A DNA stretch of 64,000 bases from Patiria pectinifera (lineage: Eukaryota > Echinodermata > Asteroidea > Valvatida > Asterinidae). Where the stretch lies: positions 23,834,863 to 23,898,862 of the forward strand of contig CM057135.1 in the NCBI GenBank assembly GCA_029964075.1, in the 5' to 3' direction. Each line of letters begins with the position of its first letter. Positions within the stretch are counted from its first letter, which is position 1. Positions 61,101 through 63,606 of the stretch are shown here, piece after piece. A model generated the notes under the pieces. That model was not told where the DNA came from. It searched no databases and saw only the letters and a list, made by a program, of their open reading frames with translations. The position numbers were made by a program, and so were the translations under genes.

Positions 61101-63099
61101 GCGACATCATGTAGCTGCAATCGACTGCATGAGAACAGGTCCCGGATGCTGATTTTGGGCGCAATTCAAAACATGACATGGCAACTTTCGATATGAAATC
61201 GAGATCCTAGCATATTGTTTTTGTCTGAATATACAGCATTCACCGAGCTAAACCTTTGTCAGGTTAGTGGTTAAGCACCCTCGTTTCGATTTTGAGCACT
61301 TCTGTTGCTTCAAACGAACATAATGCGCACATTACAAATGATGTTGTCTACGTTTAAGTACAATTTCTACCCTGTGCCCGCACTCAAATGTGTCCCTCTG
61401 TGAACAAACTTTATGATCTTCTGAAGAACAACCGATATGCACCCTTTGCACCAATTGCTCAAAACTCATCAGTGCACACACAGACACAATGTACCAGCAT
61501 ACCTTGTCAGCATGGCAGACAGTACCTTATATTCTTCCCACACTGAATCGATACCAATTTAATCGGTTTCCAAAAATCATGTAACAAAGCGCCCAGGAAA
61601 ACTAAGGTCGTTTCACAGAAAGTGACTAACCCTCTACCATCTCAGATGTCCGCCCTATGTTAGCAGTCTCCACGTTTTGGCATGTTCGATTCCTTAAGGT
61701 TCCGCAAGTGTTATCCTTGGGGGGGGGGGGAGTTCCTGTAAGACACTTAGTGTGGAGAATGGACAATTCTGAGCATGCTATCACTGCTCCATTCAATGGT
61801 GAAATCATTGTGTCAGCTATTGTTCATACAATCTGTCCCAGGGCATTTGCTTTGTACAATAGCCTGCACAATGCTTTCACCATTGAATGGAGCATCCACG
61901 ATTGTAGATTGAAGGCGTACTCGGAATGGTTTCCGTACCTTGGGATCTGATACAGCAACCGGCCCAATATGGGCCAATACGAGGGGTAACAGGCTGATGA
62001 AGAGATGCGCTGAGCCCAGGACCTCCGACAATTCAGCATCTGAAGAGGACAGAGAAGATGTTACAGGATTGACATTCTCAAAATCCTGGTGCTTGAAATG
62101 TAGCTACAAAATGTAAGTTTGTTGAGAATTTTATTTCTGCCACCTCTAAAACTGAACACTTCAGGATAATGCTCATTGGGTCTCCATGCTACATTGCCAA
62201 AGGAGCTATTCCATGTTGAAGTGACTGGTCTTAAAACATTCCCAAAAAGCAAATGATAGAAAATTTTCTGAATAATGCCATAAACTATGAGGAACAACAT
62301 GTATTTAGATCTATCGGAGGAGCTCTTTTGCTCACATTGCATTTAGTTGCCTCCAAGTTACTTGTGAAAGATACAATTGATAATTTATTATTATATAACT
62401 GACATACAGATCCTAGTCATTTGATTGGTGGAACTCACATCACATGACATTCGTTATTGCTCCCATTCACGCCGCGGCTCAAAAAGTGCTATCCGCCCAT
62501 GGGGAATGAGAAATACTTTTCAACAGTTAGGATCATGACGCGGTATTTGTGTGCAAATGAATGCTGGTGTGCGCGTTCAGCGTTTTGCGTAGCGCGTATT
62601 GTTCCAAGAGCCAGCGCTACAGCGTTAGGTTCAAACATTTTCGTGATGGGGTGGTTTTGAAGAGAGAAATAGATTTTCCTTCAGTTTTGTATTAAAAAAA
62701 AAAGTTCAAATATATCAAATGACAAGGATCTATATAAAACAAATATTGAGTGGCTTTAAATTGTGAAATGGGAGGAATATTATCGCTCGGTAAAATCTGG
62801 ACTTTTCCAGTTCACTCGGCTTCGCCTCGTGAAATGGAAAAGTCCAGATTTTACCTCGTGATAATATTCCTCCCATTCCACGCTGAGCCACTCAATATTT
62901 GTATACCATACATGTCAATCGCAAAAAGGTTACAAGACCTTTTTCCAAGAACTGACCTTGTAATCCCTGTGCCTGGTGCAGGAGTTCGGTAGCAGCCTTG
63001 ATGATGATGCTAGTGATGGACAATGCGCTCTTCCTTGCCTGACGCTCCAGAACCACCGAGTGGGACTCGGTCTGAGTGTGCTCAGTGTCGGCCGCAGTG
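19062..63099 (-). CDS. MYCBP2: MYCBP2 / PAM / highwire / RPM-1 E3 ubiquitin ligase, 3' 36 coding exons (5' part beyond window)
   Basis: MYCBP2 is a giant RING-Cys-relay E3 ligase. With FBXO45 and SKP1 it targets DLK and other substrates in axon and synapse development, and it esterifies threonine (family knowledge). I traced 36 GT-AG exons on the minus strand with consistent phases except at one junction, about 2,885 codons. Exons, transcript order: 62957-63099, 61939-62039, 60573-60800, 59221-59485, 58217-58332, 57573-57716, 56488-56660, 55710-55853, 54644-54888, 53322-53437, 52630-52721, 51748-51864, 50125-50262, 48759-49064, 47817-48093, 44411-46654, 43209-43334, 41812-42002, 40374-40556, 39467-39790, 37857-38081, 36902-37130, 34780-34946, 33047-33127, 32145-32423, 30976-31476, 30370-30489, 29299-29406, 28090-28218, 26670-26805, 25487-25788, 24443-24550, 23110-23319, 21672-21779, 20688-20853, 19062-19177. 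Domains in order: PHR2, filamin-like, SH3-like pair, Cys/His-rich module, DOC, B-box-like finger, RING, tandem-cysteine. The start codon, RCC1-like region and first PHR domain must lie past 64000. Confidence 0.97.
19598..19742. repeat. Foldback element in the last intron
   Basis: Arms 'aaatccagtcttggc...ccagcacttcc' and 'ggaagcgctggtgctggccaagactggactt' are inverted copies with a central unique segment. It lies between exon 36 and the donor-site array. Confidence 0.7.
19792..20686 (-). repeat. Ten-unit minisatellite made of exon 35's 3' edge, donor site and intron start
   Basis: Units start (plus strand, at CCTGCTGGG) at 19792, 19877, 19968, 20054, 20145, 20232, 20323, 20414, 20505 and 20596, with lengths 85, 91, 86, 91, 87, 91, 91, 91, 91, 91. 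On the minus strand each contains the exon-35 tail 'tgatctaccacactgcccag' + CAG and GTAGGG, then intron-like sequence. Units nearest the exon are nearly uniform. The distal six alternate a poly-C short type with a 91-bp type, giving a dimeric higher order. Each unit also has CTGCAG just before the exon-like tail, but no pyrimidine tract. Confidence 0.95.
20688..20853 (-). CDS. MYCBP2: MYCBP2 exon 35 of window: esterification site
   Basis: Encodes [40 protein letters not shown], ending PHCPAG. The Cys of FFCFG aligns with human Cys4572, the downstream catalytic cysteine, and the His of NACHDD with His4583, the general base. Acceptor TCATCAG|ATGTGC, donor CCAGCAG|GTAGGG, phase 1. The last ~23 nt plus donor are repeated ten times in the following intron (19792-20686). 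If this donor is skipped, reading continues 17-25 codons and stops, losing exon 36. Confidence 0.97.
21672..21779 (-). CDS. MYCBP2: MYCBP2 exon 34 of window: mediator loop with relay cysteine
   Basis: 36 codons: [36 protein letters not shown]. The Cys of GGEARCD aligns with human Cys4520 (4640-residue numbering), which accepts ubiquitin from E2 in the RING-Cys-relay mechanism. CGAC provides zinc ligands. Acceptor GGTTAG|GCTTAC, donor GCTCAG|GTACGC. Confidence 0.97.
22025..22141. repeat. Foldback repeat in intron 33
   Basis: 'tgcaattgaaagaataatt...gatggaatgttccattgcaa' is mirrored by 'tggaatggaacattccatc...ggaattattcttaccattgca'. It is an approximately 117-bp inverted repeat, probably a MITE remnant. 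Confidence 0.75.
22790..23045 (+). repeat. Dispersed repeat, copy A (inverse of 55925-56172)
   Basis: The blocks GGGAGCTC-like end, CAGGATT, CAAAGCAT/ATGCTTTG, GCCAGCTGTGCCTACC and CAGTCACAGAC occur here in one orientation and in reverse complement at 55925-56172, both in MYCBP2 introns. Confidence 0.75.
23110..23319 (-). CDS. MYCBP2: MYCBP2 exon 33 of window: linker helix into tandem-cysteine domain
   Basis: 70 codons: [40 protein letters not shown] and [20 protein letters not shown] then KCKK. It links RING to the relay domain and supplies the first zinc ligands. Acceptor TTTCAG|GCCGAC, donor AAAAAG|GTATGC. Confidence 0.97.
24443..24550 (-). CDS. MYCBP2: MYCBP2 exon 32 of window: rest of RING
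   Basis: 36 codons: [36 protein letters not shown]. The C-x-H-x2-H-x2-C and final CPIC complete the RING zinc ligands begun in exon 31. Acceptor GTGTAG|TTGGAC, donor TGCAAG|GTGAGC. Confidence 0.97.
24892..25344. mobile_element. MITE, Tc1/mariner (pogo/Tigger-like), copy 1
   Basis: A 453-bp element with ends CAATGGAACGCCACTATA and TATAGCAGCGTTCCACTG, flanked by TA on each side. Internal 'cggtatagc/ttcggtac' words recur. Same family as 53703-54100. No transposase remains. Confidence 0.82.
25487..25788 (-). CDS. MYCBP2: MYCBP2 exon 31 of window: Cys-rich linker and first RING ligands
   Basis: Encodes [42 protein letters not shown] and [21 protein letters not shown]-x2-C of CMIC starts the RING that recruits E2~ubiquitin. 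Acceptor ACACAAG|GT, donor ATTCAG|GTATTT. Confidence 0.97.
26239..26426. mobile_element. Foldback MITE, piggyBac-like (TTAA ends)
   Basis: Near-palindromic 188-bp element. The ends CACTTTGACTGCTGCGCCCG and its complement are flanked by TTAA at 26235-26238 and 26427-26430. An inner inverted repeat (about 26270-26345) meets at a 6-bp centre. It is in the intron between exons 30 and 31. Confidence 0.85.
26670..26805 (-). CDS. MYCBP2: MYCBP2 exon 30 of window
   Basis: Encodes [20 protein letters not shown] and [20 protein letters not shown], a conserved block between B-box and RING. Acceptor TTTTAG|GTTTTC, donor CTCAG|GTAGGA, phase 1. Confidence 0.96.
26885..27415. mobile_element. MITE family with AAAGGGAAATGTACAACATTTGC ends, copy 1
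   Basis: The left end TTAAAGGGCATATACAACAT and the right end whose complement is TTAAAGGGAATGTACATCAT form imperfect inverted termini. The same family lies inverted at 39827-40304. Confidence 0.7.
27490..28019. mobile_element. MITE family with GTAGATCATTTG ends, copy 1
   Basis: The left end TTAAAGGGAAGTAGATCATT and the right end (complement TTAAAGGTAGGGTAGATCAT) are imperfect inverted repeats. Relatives: 60810-61357 and 51345-51711, all within MYCBP2 introns and in the same orientation. Confidence 0.72.
28090..28218 (-). CDS. MYCBP2: MYCBP2 exon 29 of window: B-box-like zinc finger
   Basis: 43 codons carrying a Cys/His ladder: [20 protein letters not shown], then [20 protein letters not shown]. 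This is the B-box-type zinc finger upstream of the RING. Acceptor CACCAG|CCCACC, donor CGCAAG|GTAGGC. Confidence 0.96.
28480..28620. mobile_element. Foldback MITE with GCGAATAATTTCTC arms, copy 1
   Basis: The arm 'aggtttgcggaaaagccatg..gcgaataatttctcaa..agagaatggtt' is inverted after a short centre. It is preceded by 'gatttgaggctttgcatggt', which also precedes the second copy, so the full element extends left to about 28450. Confidence 0.8.
29299..29406 (-). CDS. MYCBP2: MYCBP2 exon 28 of window
   Basis: 36 codons: [20 protein letters not shown] then [15 protein letters not shown]. Conserved LW-L...SLCVL...HV-RLS. Acceptor TATCCAG|TTGTGG, donor AAAAG|GTAAAA. Confidence 0.94.
30370..30489 (-). 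CDS. MYCBP2: MYCBP2 exon 27 of window
   Basis: 40 codons: [20 protein letters not shown] followed by [20 protein letters not shown]. Acceptor TTGGCAG|GGCAAG, donor CACACA|GTTAGT. The donor is weaker than most but fits the phase. Confidence 0.93.
30976..31476 (-). CDS. MYCBP2: MYCBP2 exon 26 of window
   Basis: 167 codons. [20 protein letters not shown] and [20 protein letters not shown] continue the helical region. A Ser/Gly and Gln-rich insert follows, then [20 protein letters not shown]. Acceptor TCGACAG|GTGACC, donor TCAGCG|GTGAGT. Confidence 0.97.
32145..32423 (-). CDS. MYCBP2: MYCBP2 exon 25 of window
   Basis: 93 codons: [40 protein letters not shown] and [19 protein letters not shown], an armadillo-like helical segment (inference). 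Acceptor CATTCAG|GTTTGC, donor AGACAG|GTGGGT. Confidence 0.97.
33047..33127 (-). CDS. MYCBP2: MYCBP2 exon 24 of window
   Basis: 27 codons: [20 protein letters not shown] then LTNLQKQ, conserved. Acceptor TTCTCAG|GATATC, donor AAACAG|GTAAAG. Confidence 0.95.
33255..33410 (+). repeat. Dispersed repeat with AACTAAAGATGGTATCAGCA, copy 1
   Basis: Shares AACTAAAGATGGTATCAGCA, TGCGGTT, AGTAATGCTGAGATT and GGGTCGACAAA with 52154-52290 in the same orientation. Family unknown. Confidence 0.78.
33930..34345. repeat. Cluster of CCTCAATCCTCCAAAATCC motifs
   Basis: At least eight imperfect copies of 'cctcaatcctccaaaatcct' are strung together, introduced by 'aaccctaacccccaggcc' and closed by the complementary 'ggattttggagga'. 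The same words recur singly at 26060-26080, 36650-36665 and 56825-57190. Confidence 0.82.
34375..34500 (-). repeat. tRNA-like SINE fragment (minus strand)
   Basis: On the minus strand 'gtgggtgagtcataagacaa' and 'gggtctaagcccc' resemble degenerate tRNA A and B boxes. There is no acceptor-stem pairing, so it is a SINE head or tRNA relic rather than a gene. Confidence 0.4.
34780..34946 (-). CDS. MYCBP2: MYCBP2 exon 23 of window
   Basis: Encodes [20 protein letters not shown] followed by an acidic stretch rich in Glu and Asp. Acceptor AAACTCAG|GT, donor GTTCA|GTAAGA, phase 0. Confidence 0.95.
36240..36620. repeat. Imperfect inverted repeat in intron 22
   Basis: 'gccagcaacaacgtcttggga' near 36280-36300 is matched inversely by 'ccaaagacgttgttgctgg' near 36517-36535, with further mirrored 'gataac' words outside. 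Probable MITE. Confidence 0.55.
36902..37130 (-). CDS. MYCBP2: MYCBP2 exon 22 of window: second half of DOC domain
   Basis: Encodes [32 protein letters not shown] and [20 protein letters not shown]. The acceptor TTAACAG|AACAAG and donor CACAG|GTAAGG leave phase 1. Confidence 0.97.
37857..38081 (-). CDS. MYCBP2: MYCBP2 exon 21 of window: first half of DOC domain
   Basis: 75 codons: [40 protein letters not shown] and [13 protein letters not shown]. This is the galactose-binding-like DOC/APC10 fold. Acceptor TAACACAG|AACACT, donor TTAGGG|GTATGG. Three decayed copies of its first part are repeated upstream in the preceding intron (38205-38720). Confidence 0.97.
38205..38720 (-). repeat. Three decayed tandem copies of exon 21's acceptor edge
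   Basis: 'cagctctaccttggcagtgttctgtgttag', the plus-strand image of exon 21's first codons and acceptor, recurs with changes ending near 38287, 38484 and about 38713; the real one ends near 38090. Spacings are about 197, 197 and 230 bp. All three copies share an internal deletion just before 'gaagctcagtggc', showing they come from one deleted copy. Each carries 'gccatcagtcagg', which is exon sequence, followed by 'attacattgtattacattgtaatac'-type intron sequence. The first copy would read [20 protein letters not shown] then a stop. Confidence 0.92.
39467..39790 (-). CDS. MYCBP2: MYCBP2 exon 20 of window
   Basis: 108 codons including [40 protein letters not shown] and [15 protein letters not shown], a conserved helical block before DOC. 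The acceptor is a triple CAG (CCCAG CAG CAG GAC), so use of different AGs would vary the number of Gln residues. Donor ACTCTG|GTATGT. Confidence 0.95.
39827..40304. mobile_element. MITE family with AAAGGGAAATGTACAACATTTGC ends, copy 2
   Basis: The left end TGAAGGGAAATGTACAACAT and right end TGCAAATGTTGTATCTTCCC / TTTAA are inverted termini. Internal blocks match 26885-27415 in reverse. It begins 37 bp upstream (transcript sense) of the exon 20 acceptor. Confidence 0.7.
40374..40556 (-). CDS. MYCBP2: MYCBP2 exon 19 of window
   Basis: 61 codons: [36 protein letters not shown], then an Ala patch and a Lys/Glu-rich low-complexity end. Acceptor TTTGTAG|GCACTG, donor GAGCAG|GTAAGA. Confidence 0.95.
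40932..41300 (-). mobile_element. MITE, PIF/Harbinger-like, second copy of the 11703-12007 family
   Basis: The interior (CTTTATGTGGCC, GACTCCCATAGA, GCAGTCATCAGCC) is the reverse complement of the 11703-12007 element. It is preceded by TTA and starts GGCC, but the right terminus after GGAGACTTTTTTTTT has lost GGCC. Confidence 0.8.
41812..42002 (-). CDS. MYCBP2: MYCBP2 exon 18 of window
   Basis: Encodes [20 protein letters not shown] and [17 protein letters not shown], a strongly conserved helical segment. Acceptor TGACAG|AA, donor TTACAG|GTAGGG, phase 0. Confidence 0.96.
42220..42522. mobile_element. MITE flanked by TTAA
   Basis: The ends AGAGGTTGTGGAATGC and GCATTCCACAACCTCT are inverted, with TTAA at 42216-42219 and 42523-42526; CAAAGACATTT / AAATGTCTTTC extends the repeat. 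TTAA suggests piggyBac-type mobilisation. It lies in the intron between exons 17 and 18. Confidence 0.85.
43070..43185 (-). repeat. tRNA-derived SINE fragment (minus strand)
   Basis: On the minus strand 'ggctggatagctcagcgggt' followed by AGAGTGTTGGTAC is a clear tRNA 5' half with an A box. The B box is poor (GGTTTCCAAAGCAAATCC). It lies about 25 bp from exon 17. Confidence 0.55.
43209..43334 (-). CDS. MYCBP2: MYCBP2 exon 17 of window
   Basis: Encodes [20 protein letters not shown] and a basic Arg/Ser tail, [12 protein letters not shown]. It is weakly conserved, supported mainly by phase agreement with both neighbours and by splice sites (GATGACAG|AT; CATCAG|GTAATA). Confidence 0.85.
43556..43918. 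mobile_element. MITE, PIF/Harbinger-like (TAA target duplication), different subfamily
   Basis: A 363-bp element starting GGTCCAAAAAA and ending TTTTTTTTTGGCC, with 'gtctctggtcag' mirrored by 'ctgaccagagac'. TAA lies at 43553-43555 and 43919-43921. It shares its end design with 11703-12007 but has a different interior. Confidence 0.83.
44411..46654 (-). CDS. MYCBP2: MYCBP2 exon 16 of window: giant exon with disordered region and Cys/His-rich module
   Basis: This 2,244-nt exon encodes a long Ser/Pro/Lys-rich, probably disordered region, followed by two conserved islands. The first is [20 protein letters not shown] and [12 protein letters not shown], with [12 protein letters not shown] after it. 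The second is a Cys/His-rich probable zinc module: [45 protein letters not shown] and [10 protein letters not shown] basic helix and a Ser-rich tail follow. Acceptor GCTTTCAG|AT, donor ATTGG|GTAAGT, phase 1. Open frames on the opposite strand here are shadows. Confidence 0.97.
46655..47816. other. Intron 15 with a decayed direct repeat
   Basis: No element with defined ends. Around 47340-47420 and 47460-47550 two diverged copies of a block share 'ttgacctc', 'cccacccaagg(g)atcactccatccaag'-type words and 'atcaaaatccat'. Otherwise AT-rich unique sequence. Confidence 0.5.
47817..48093 (-). CDS. MYCBP2: MYCBP2 exon 15 of window
   Basis: Encodes [20 protein letters not shown] and [10 protein letters not shown], completing the second SH3-like unit. 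It then continues into a lineage-variable stretch with NSGFDFRNA. Acceptor AACCTAG|ATGGCG, donor ACAA|GTAAGT, phase 1. Confidence 0.93.
48350..48745. repeat. Degenerate tandem repeat of ACCATGGGTACT-like words
   Basis: Words such as 'accataggta', 'ccatgggggcttat', 'actatgggtact', 'accatgggtatg' and 'actatgggtactgcc' recur every 15-40 bp without a fixed period. It directly precedes exon 14 on the plus strand, that is, downstream of its donor. Confidence 0.6.
48759..49064 (-). CDS. MYCBP2: MYCBP2 exon 14 of window: Ala-rich linker and second SH3-like repeat
   Basis: 102 codons. An acidic/basic start ([15 protein letters not shown]) is followed by an alanine-rich linker built on GCN repeats. 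The conserved [20 protein letters not shown] and [12 protein letters not shown] then open a second SH3-like unit. Acceptor GTTACAG|GAACCC, donor CAAGAG|GTATGA. The linker is much richer in Ala than the vertebrate one as I recall it. Confidence 0.94.
49136..49610. mobile_element. MITE, Tc1/mariner-like with CAGGGTGGTGC ends
   Basis: A 475-bp element: CAGGGTGGTGCAAAAAGAAG at the left and its near complement ending GCACCACCCTG at the right, flanked by TA. The inverted repeat extends over about 40 bp (GGAAACCAACTTTTGACAG / CTGTCAAAGGTGGGTTTCC). No transposase remains. Confidence 0.86.
49948..50080 (+). repeat. Dispersed repeat with GCATGCAACTGGGAATTTAG, copy 1
   Basis: Shares GCATGCAACTGGGAATTTAG, GAGGAAATTCCAAACCACAC and AATGGCATT with 59664-59790 in the same orientation. 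It ends about 45 bp from exon 13. Confidence 0.8.
50125..50262 (-). CDS. MYCBP2: MYCBP2 exon 13 of window
   Basis: 46 codons: [20 protein letters not shown], then [18 protein letters not shown]. This completes the first SH3-like unit. Acceptor CTGATTAG|GTTCAC, donor GTTGAG|GTAAGG. Confidence 0.95.
50758..50985. mobile_element. Foldback MITE with GCGAATAATTTCTC arms, copy 2
   Basis: Same arms as 28480-28620 but with an extra inner inverted repeat at 50838-50905 (GGTATAAACTCGACGTT / AACGTCGAGTTTATACC). It thus looks like a nested foldback insertion between the arms. Confidence 0.8.
51345..51711. mobile_element. MITE family with GTAGATCATTTG ends, shortened copy 2
   Basis: Shares 'gatcatttgca...aaaagtaactta...aattattgt' and the terminal 'gcaaatgatcctatatgcc' with 27490-28019 but lacks part of the interior. 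It ends about 40 bp from exon 12. Confidence 0.65.
51748..51864 (-). CDS. MYCBP2: MYCBP2 exon 12 of window: first SH3-like repeat
   Basis: 39 codons: [20 protein letters not shown] followed by [15 protein letters not shown]. The G-L-x-I-R-x-x-P...G-x-V pattern resembles bacterial-type SH3 repeats (inference). Acceptor TTTGTTAG|GTGCGT, donor GATGAG|GTCAGC. Confidence 0.94.
52154..52290 (+). repeat. Dispersed repeat with AACTAAAGATGGTATCAGCA, copy 2
   Basis: Relative of 33255-33410 in another MYCBP2 intron, with the same block order and moderate divergence. Confidence 0.78.
52630..52721 (-). CDS. MYCBP2: MYCBP2 exon 11 of window
   Basis: Encodes [19 protein letters not shown] and [12 protein letters not shown], closing the filamin-like repeat and starting a Pro/Lys linker. 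Acceptor TTCATCAG|AT, donor AGCAAG|GTGAGT. Confidence 0.92.
53322..53437 (-). CDS. MYCBP2: MYCBP2 exon 10 of window: filamin-like repeat core
   Basis: Encodes [19 protein letters not shown] and [14 protein letters not shown], the G-x-Y...W-x-P...G-x-Y-x-V-x-V pattern of an Ig-like filamin repeat. Acceptor CTTTCAG|GCC, donor CAGCTAG|GTATGA, phase 1. Confidence 0.95.
53703..54100. mobile_element. MITE, Tc1/mariner (pogo/Tigger-like), copy 2
   Basis: A 398-bp element with ends CAGTGGAACGTCGCTATACT and CTATAGCGGCGTTCCACTG, flanked by TA. It has sequence relatives at 24892-25344. Its right part is included in the tandem duplication that starts at 53916. Confidence 0.84.
53916..54643. repeat. Two-copy tandem duplication, 370-bp period, abutting exon 9
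   Basis: 'catgattcaatagtcggcac' at 53916 recurs at 54286, and the similarity continues to 'aaatttacaaagtaatgaag' just before exon 9. The second copy lacks about 25 bp that in the first are the right terminus of the TA-flanked MITE (between 'tcttgtttg' and 'aattcaggg'). Confidence 0.88.
54644..54888 (-). CDS. MYCBP2: MYCBP2 exon 9 of window: filamin-like region
   Basis: Encodes [13 protein letters not shown], then [19 protein letters not shown] and [20 protein letters not shown], conserved family strings. Acceptor TTGTTAG|GTTGAA, donor CACAAG|GTGAAG, phase 2. A 370-bp intronic tandem duplication stops just 3' of this exon in transcript terms. Confidence 0.94.
55080..55600. repeat. Possible interspersed repeat remnant
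   Basis: A segment with 'aataataataacaaaaattataatgcgcc' words followed by 'gcattccatagcttaggggctgcc' has the look of an old interspersed element. I cannot assign it. Confidence 0.3.
55710..55853 (-). CDS. MYCBP2: MYCBP2 exon 8 of window: entry to filamin-like region
   Basis: 48 codons in the frame [44 protein letters not shown], matching the start of the filamin/ABP280-type region. Acceptor ATTGCAG|ATGGAT, donor CTCAAG|GTAGGC. It starts in phase 0 whereas exon 7 ends in phase 2, so one base is unaccounted for. Confidence 0.88.
55925..56172 (-). repeat. Dispersed repeat, copy B (inverse of 22790-23045)
   Basis: Reverse-complement relative of 22790-23045, sharing GGTAGGCACAGCTGGCGTAT and other blocks in the same relative order. 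Family unknown. Confidence 0.75.
56488..56660 (-). CDS. MYCBP2: MYCBP2 exon 7 of window
   Basis: Encodes [20 protein letters not shown] and [20 protein letters not shown], ending SGGRLAR. All of this aligns without gaps to the vertebrate protein as I know it. Acceptor TTGTTAG|GTATTT, strong donor CCAG|GTGAGA. The exon is 173 nt and so ends in phase 2, which does not match exon 8. Confidence 0.9.
56815..57240. repeat. Second cluster of GGATTTTGGAGGATTGAGG motifs
   Basis: 'ccaaatcctccaaaatcctc' is followed by its inverse 'ggaggattttgcaggattgagg', then several weaker copies ending at 'cctggggagttagagttgtgg'. Same family as 33930-34345. Confidence 0.75.
57573..57716 (-). CDS. MYCBP2: MYCBP2 exon 6 of window
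   Basis: 48 codons: [20 protein letters not shown] followed by an acidic stretch [17 protein letters not shown]. It matches the segment that follows PHR2 in vertebrate MYCBP2. Acceptor GCCCAG|GGC, donor CAACAG|GTCAGT. Confidence 0.93.
57760..58085 (+). mobile_element. tRNA-derived SINE
   Basis: A box-like 'gtgacccagtggttagggtt' and B box 'gggttcaaatcc' are followed by 'tgtgtccttgggcaagccac' and 'ctctccacccaggactataa', a core seen in SINEs of several marine animals. The body then loses similarity. It is in the intron between exons 5 and 6. Confidence 0.75.
58217..58332 (-). CDS. MYCBP2: MYCBP2 exon 5 of window: end of PHR2
   Basis: Completes PHR2 with [20 protein letters not shown] and [17 protein letters not shown], both characteristic of the family. 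Acceptor GACGCAG|GT, donor GAAGAG|GTAAGG. Confidence 0.95.
58622..58891. mobile_element. Foldback element with ATCATGGGCGTCGC ends
   Basis: ATCATGGGCGTCGC at the left is mirrored by GGCGACGCCCATGAT at the right, enclosing G/C homopolymers and A-rich tracts. It is in the intron between exons 4 and 5. Superfamily unknown. Confidence 0.7.
59221..59485 (-). CDS. MYCBP2: MYCBP2 exon 4 of window: PHR2 core
   Basis: Continues the PHR2 fold with [16 protein letters not shown] and a Ser/Lys-rich loop before [18 protein letters not shown]. Acceptor TTTTAG|GTTACA, donor CTTCCAG|GTGCGA, leaving phase 1. Confidence 0.95.
59664..59790 (+). repeat. Dispersed repeat with GCATGCAACTGGGAATTTAG, copy 2
   Basis: Second copy of the repeat at 49948-50080, about 90% similar by eye. 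Confidence 0.8.
59833..59905 (+). repeat. tRNA-like sequence
   Basis: 'ttgagttagtagagcaacgg' and 'aggttcaaacct' look like A and B boxes, and 'ggcaatccagag' sits where an anticodon arm would be. The acceptor stem does not pair, so this is a tRNA relic or SINE head. Confidence 0.4.
60573..60800 (-). CDS. MYCBP2: MYCBP2 exon 3 of window: start of PHR2 domain
   Basis: Exactly 76 codons. It opens with [15 protein letters not shown] and ends [17 protein letters not shown], the hallmark first strand of a PHR domain, a beta-sandwich fold specific to PHR proteins and BTBD1/2 relatives. Acceptor CATGCAG|AGC, donor TACAAG|GTTAGT. Confidence 0.95.
60810..61357. mobile_element. MITE family with GTAGATCATTTG ends, copy 3
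   Basis: Matches 27490-28019 over 'aaatcatttgacagtaatgc', 'attctttctggcaagctatc', 'gaaatcgagatcctag' and 'ttgcttcaaacgaac' in the same order. It starts within 10 bp of exon 3. Confidence 0.72.
61786..61893. repeat. Foldback repeat with GCTCCATTCAATGGTGAAA arms
   Basis: The left arm GCTCCATTCAATGGTGAAA is exactly mirrored at the right end (TTTCACCATTGAATGGAGC), with partly paired interior. It stands about 45 bp from exon 2. Confidence 0.8.
61939..62039 (-). CDS. MYCBP2: MYCBP2 exon 2 of window
   Basis: Encodes [13 protein letters not shown]...[15 protein letters not shown], a conserved hydrophobic helix pair upstream of PHR2. Acceptor CTCTTCAG|AT, donor CCCAAG|GTACGG; the phases fit both neighbours. 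Confidence 0.92.
62739..62902. mobile_element. Foldback MITE with ACAAATATTGAGTGGCT ends
   Basis: An inverted repeat of about 164 bp: outer ACAAATATTGAGTGGCT / AGCCACTCAATATTTGT, then GGGAGGAATATTATC and GGTAAAATCTGGACTTTTCC mirrored. Only a short centre is unpaired. It lies about 55 bp from exon 1 of the window. Confidence 0.82.
62957..63099 (-). CDS. MYCBP2: MYCBP2 exon 1 of window
   Basis: Encodes [17 protein letters not shown] and a helical stretch ending LLHQAQGLQ. The donor is CAAG|GTCAGT. The acceptor at 63100 (CACCAG|CACTGC) is my best choice and is less certain than the donor. The exon ends in phase 1 and joins exon 2 to form an Asp codon. Confidence 0.8.
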
Positions 63100-63284
63100 C
63101 TGGTGATGGAATGCAACACAAGATTCATTTCAAGATCAGGGTTCAATTTTATAGCATGTTAAGGTGGATTTATGTGCTTACAATTACTTTCTGTTTTTGA
63201 AACTCTAGTTACTCTTTGCTAACCCTGTAAGCACAGAATCCATATTTATGGGATGTACACATGCGTACTGCAATGCCCACTGCG

Positions 63285-63606
63285 ATCAACTCCCTGAAAC
63301 GTGGAAGGACACAGCTCGAGTTGGGCAGAAACATTCACCAACGACTTCTTTCACAAACGATGCCTGCACAGAATGCTCTGTGTCACCTATCACGATCATG
63401 TCACCAATGAAGAAATTCTACAGAAAGCCAATTCGCAGAGACTGCAGGAGAAAGTGATGGAGCGCAGGCTAACGTCTAGGTGGTCACATTTGTGCCTACT
63501 AAATCACCTGCACTCCAATACGGCAATGCAGTGGGTTCCATGTGGCAGATGCGAACGAGAGGAAGACTTAAAAAGACATGGCATAGTGCATTCCGAGTAC
63601 ATTTAG
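63285..63606 (+). pseudogene. Decayed non-LTR retrotransposon reverse transcriptase C-terminus
   Basis: A frame of about 100 codons reads KRCLHRMLCVTYHDHVTNEE, ILQKANSQRLQ and RRLTSRWSHLCLLNHLHSNT, then AMQWVPCGRCERE. This is the familiar tail of LINE reverse transcriptases: RCLRRIL, DHVTNEEIL, ERRLRW-GH, a W-P segment, then a basic segment. The ETWKD upstream is in another frame, so a frameshift is present. The stop falls at 63604-63606. No other part of the LINE is seen. Confidence 0.78.
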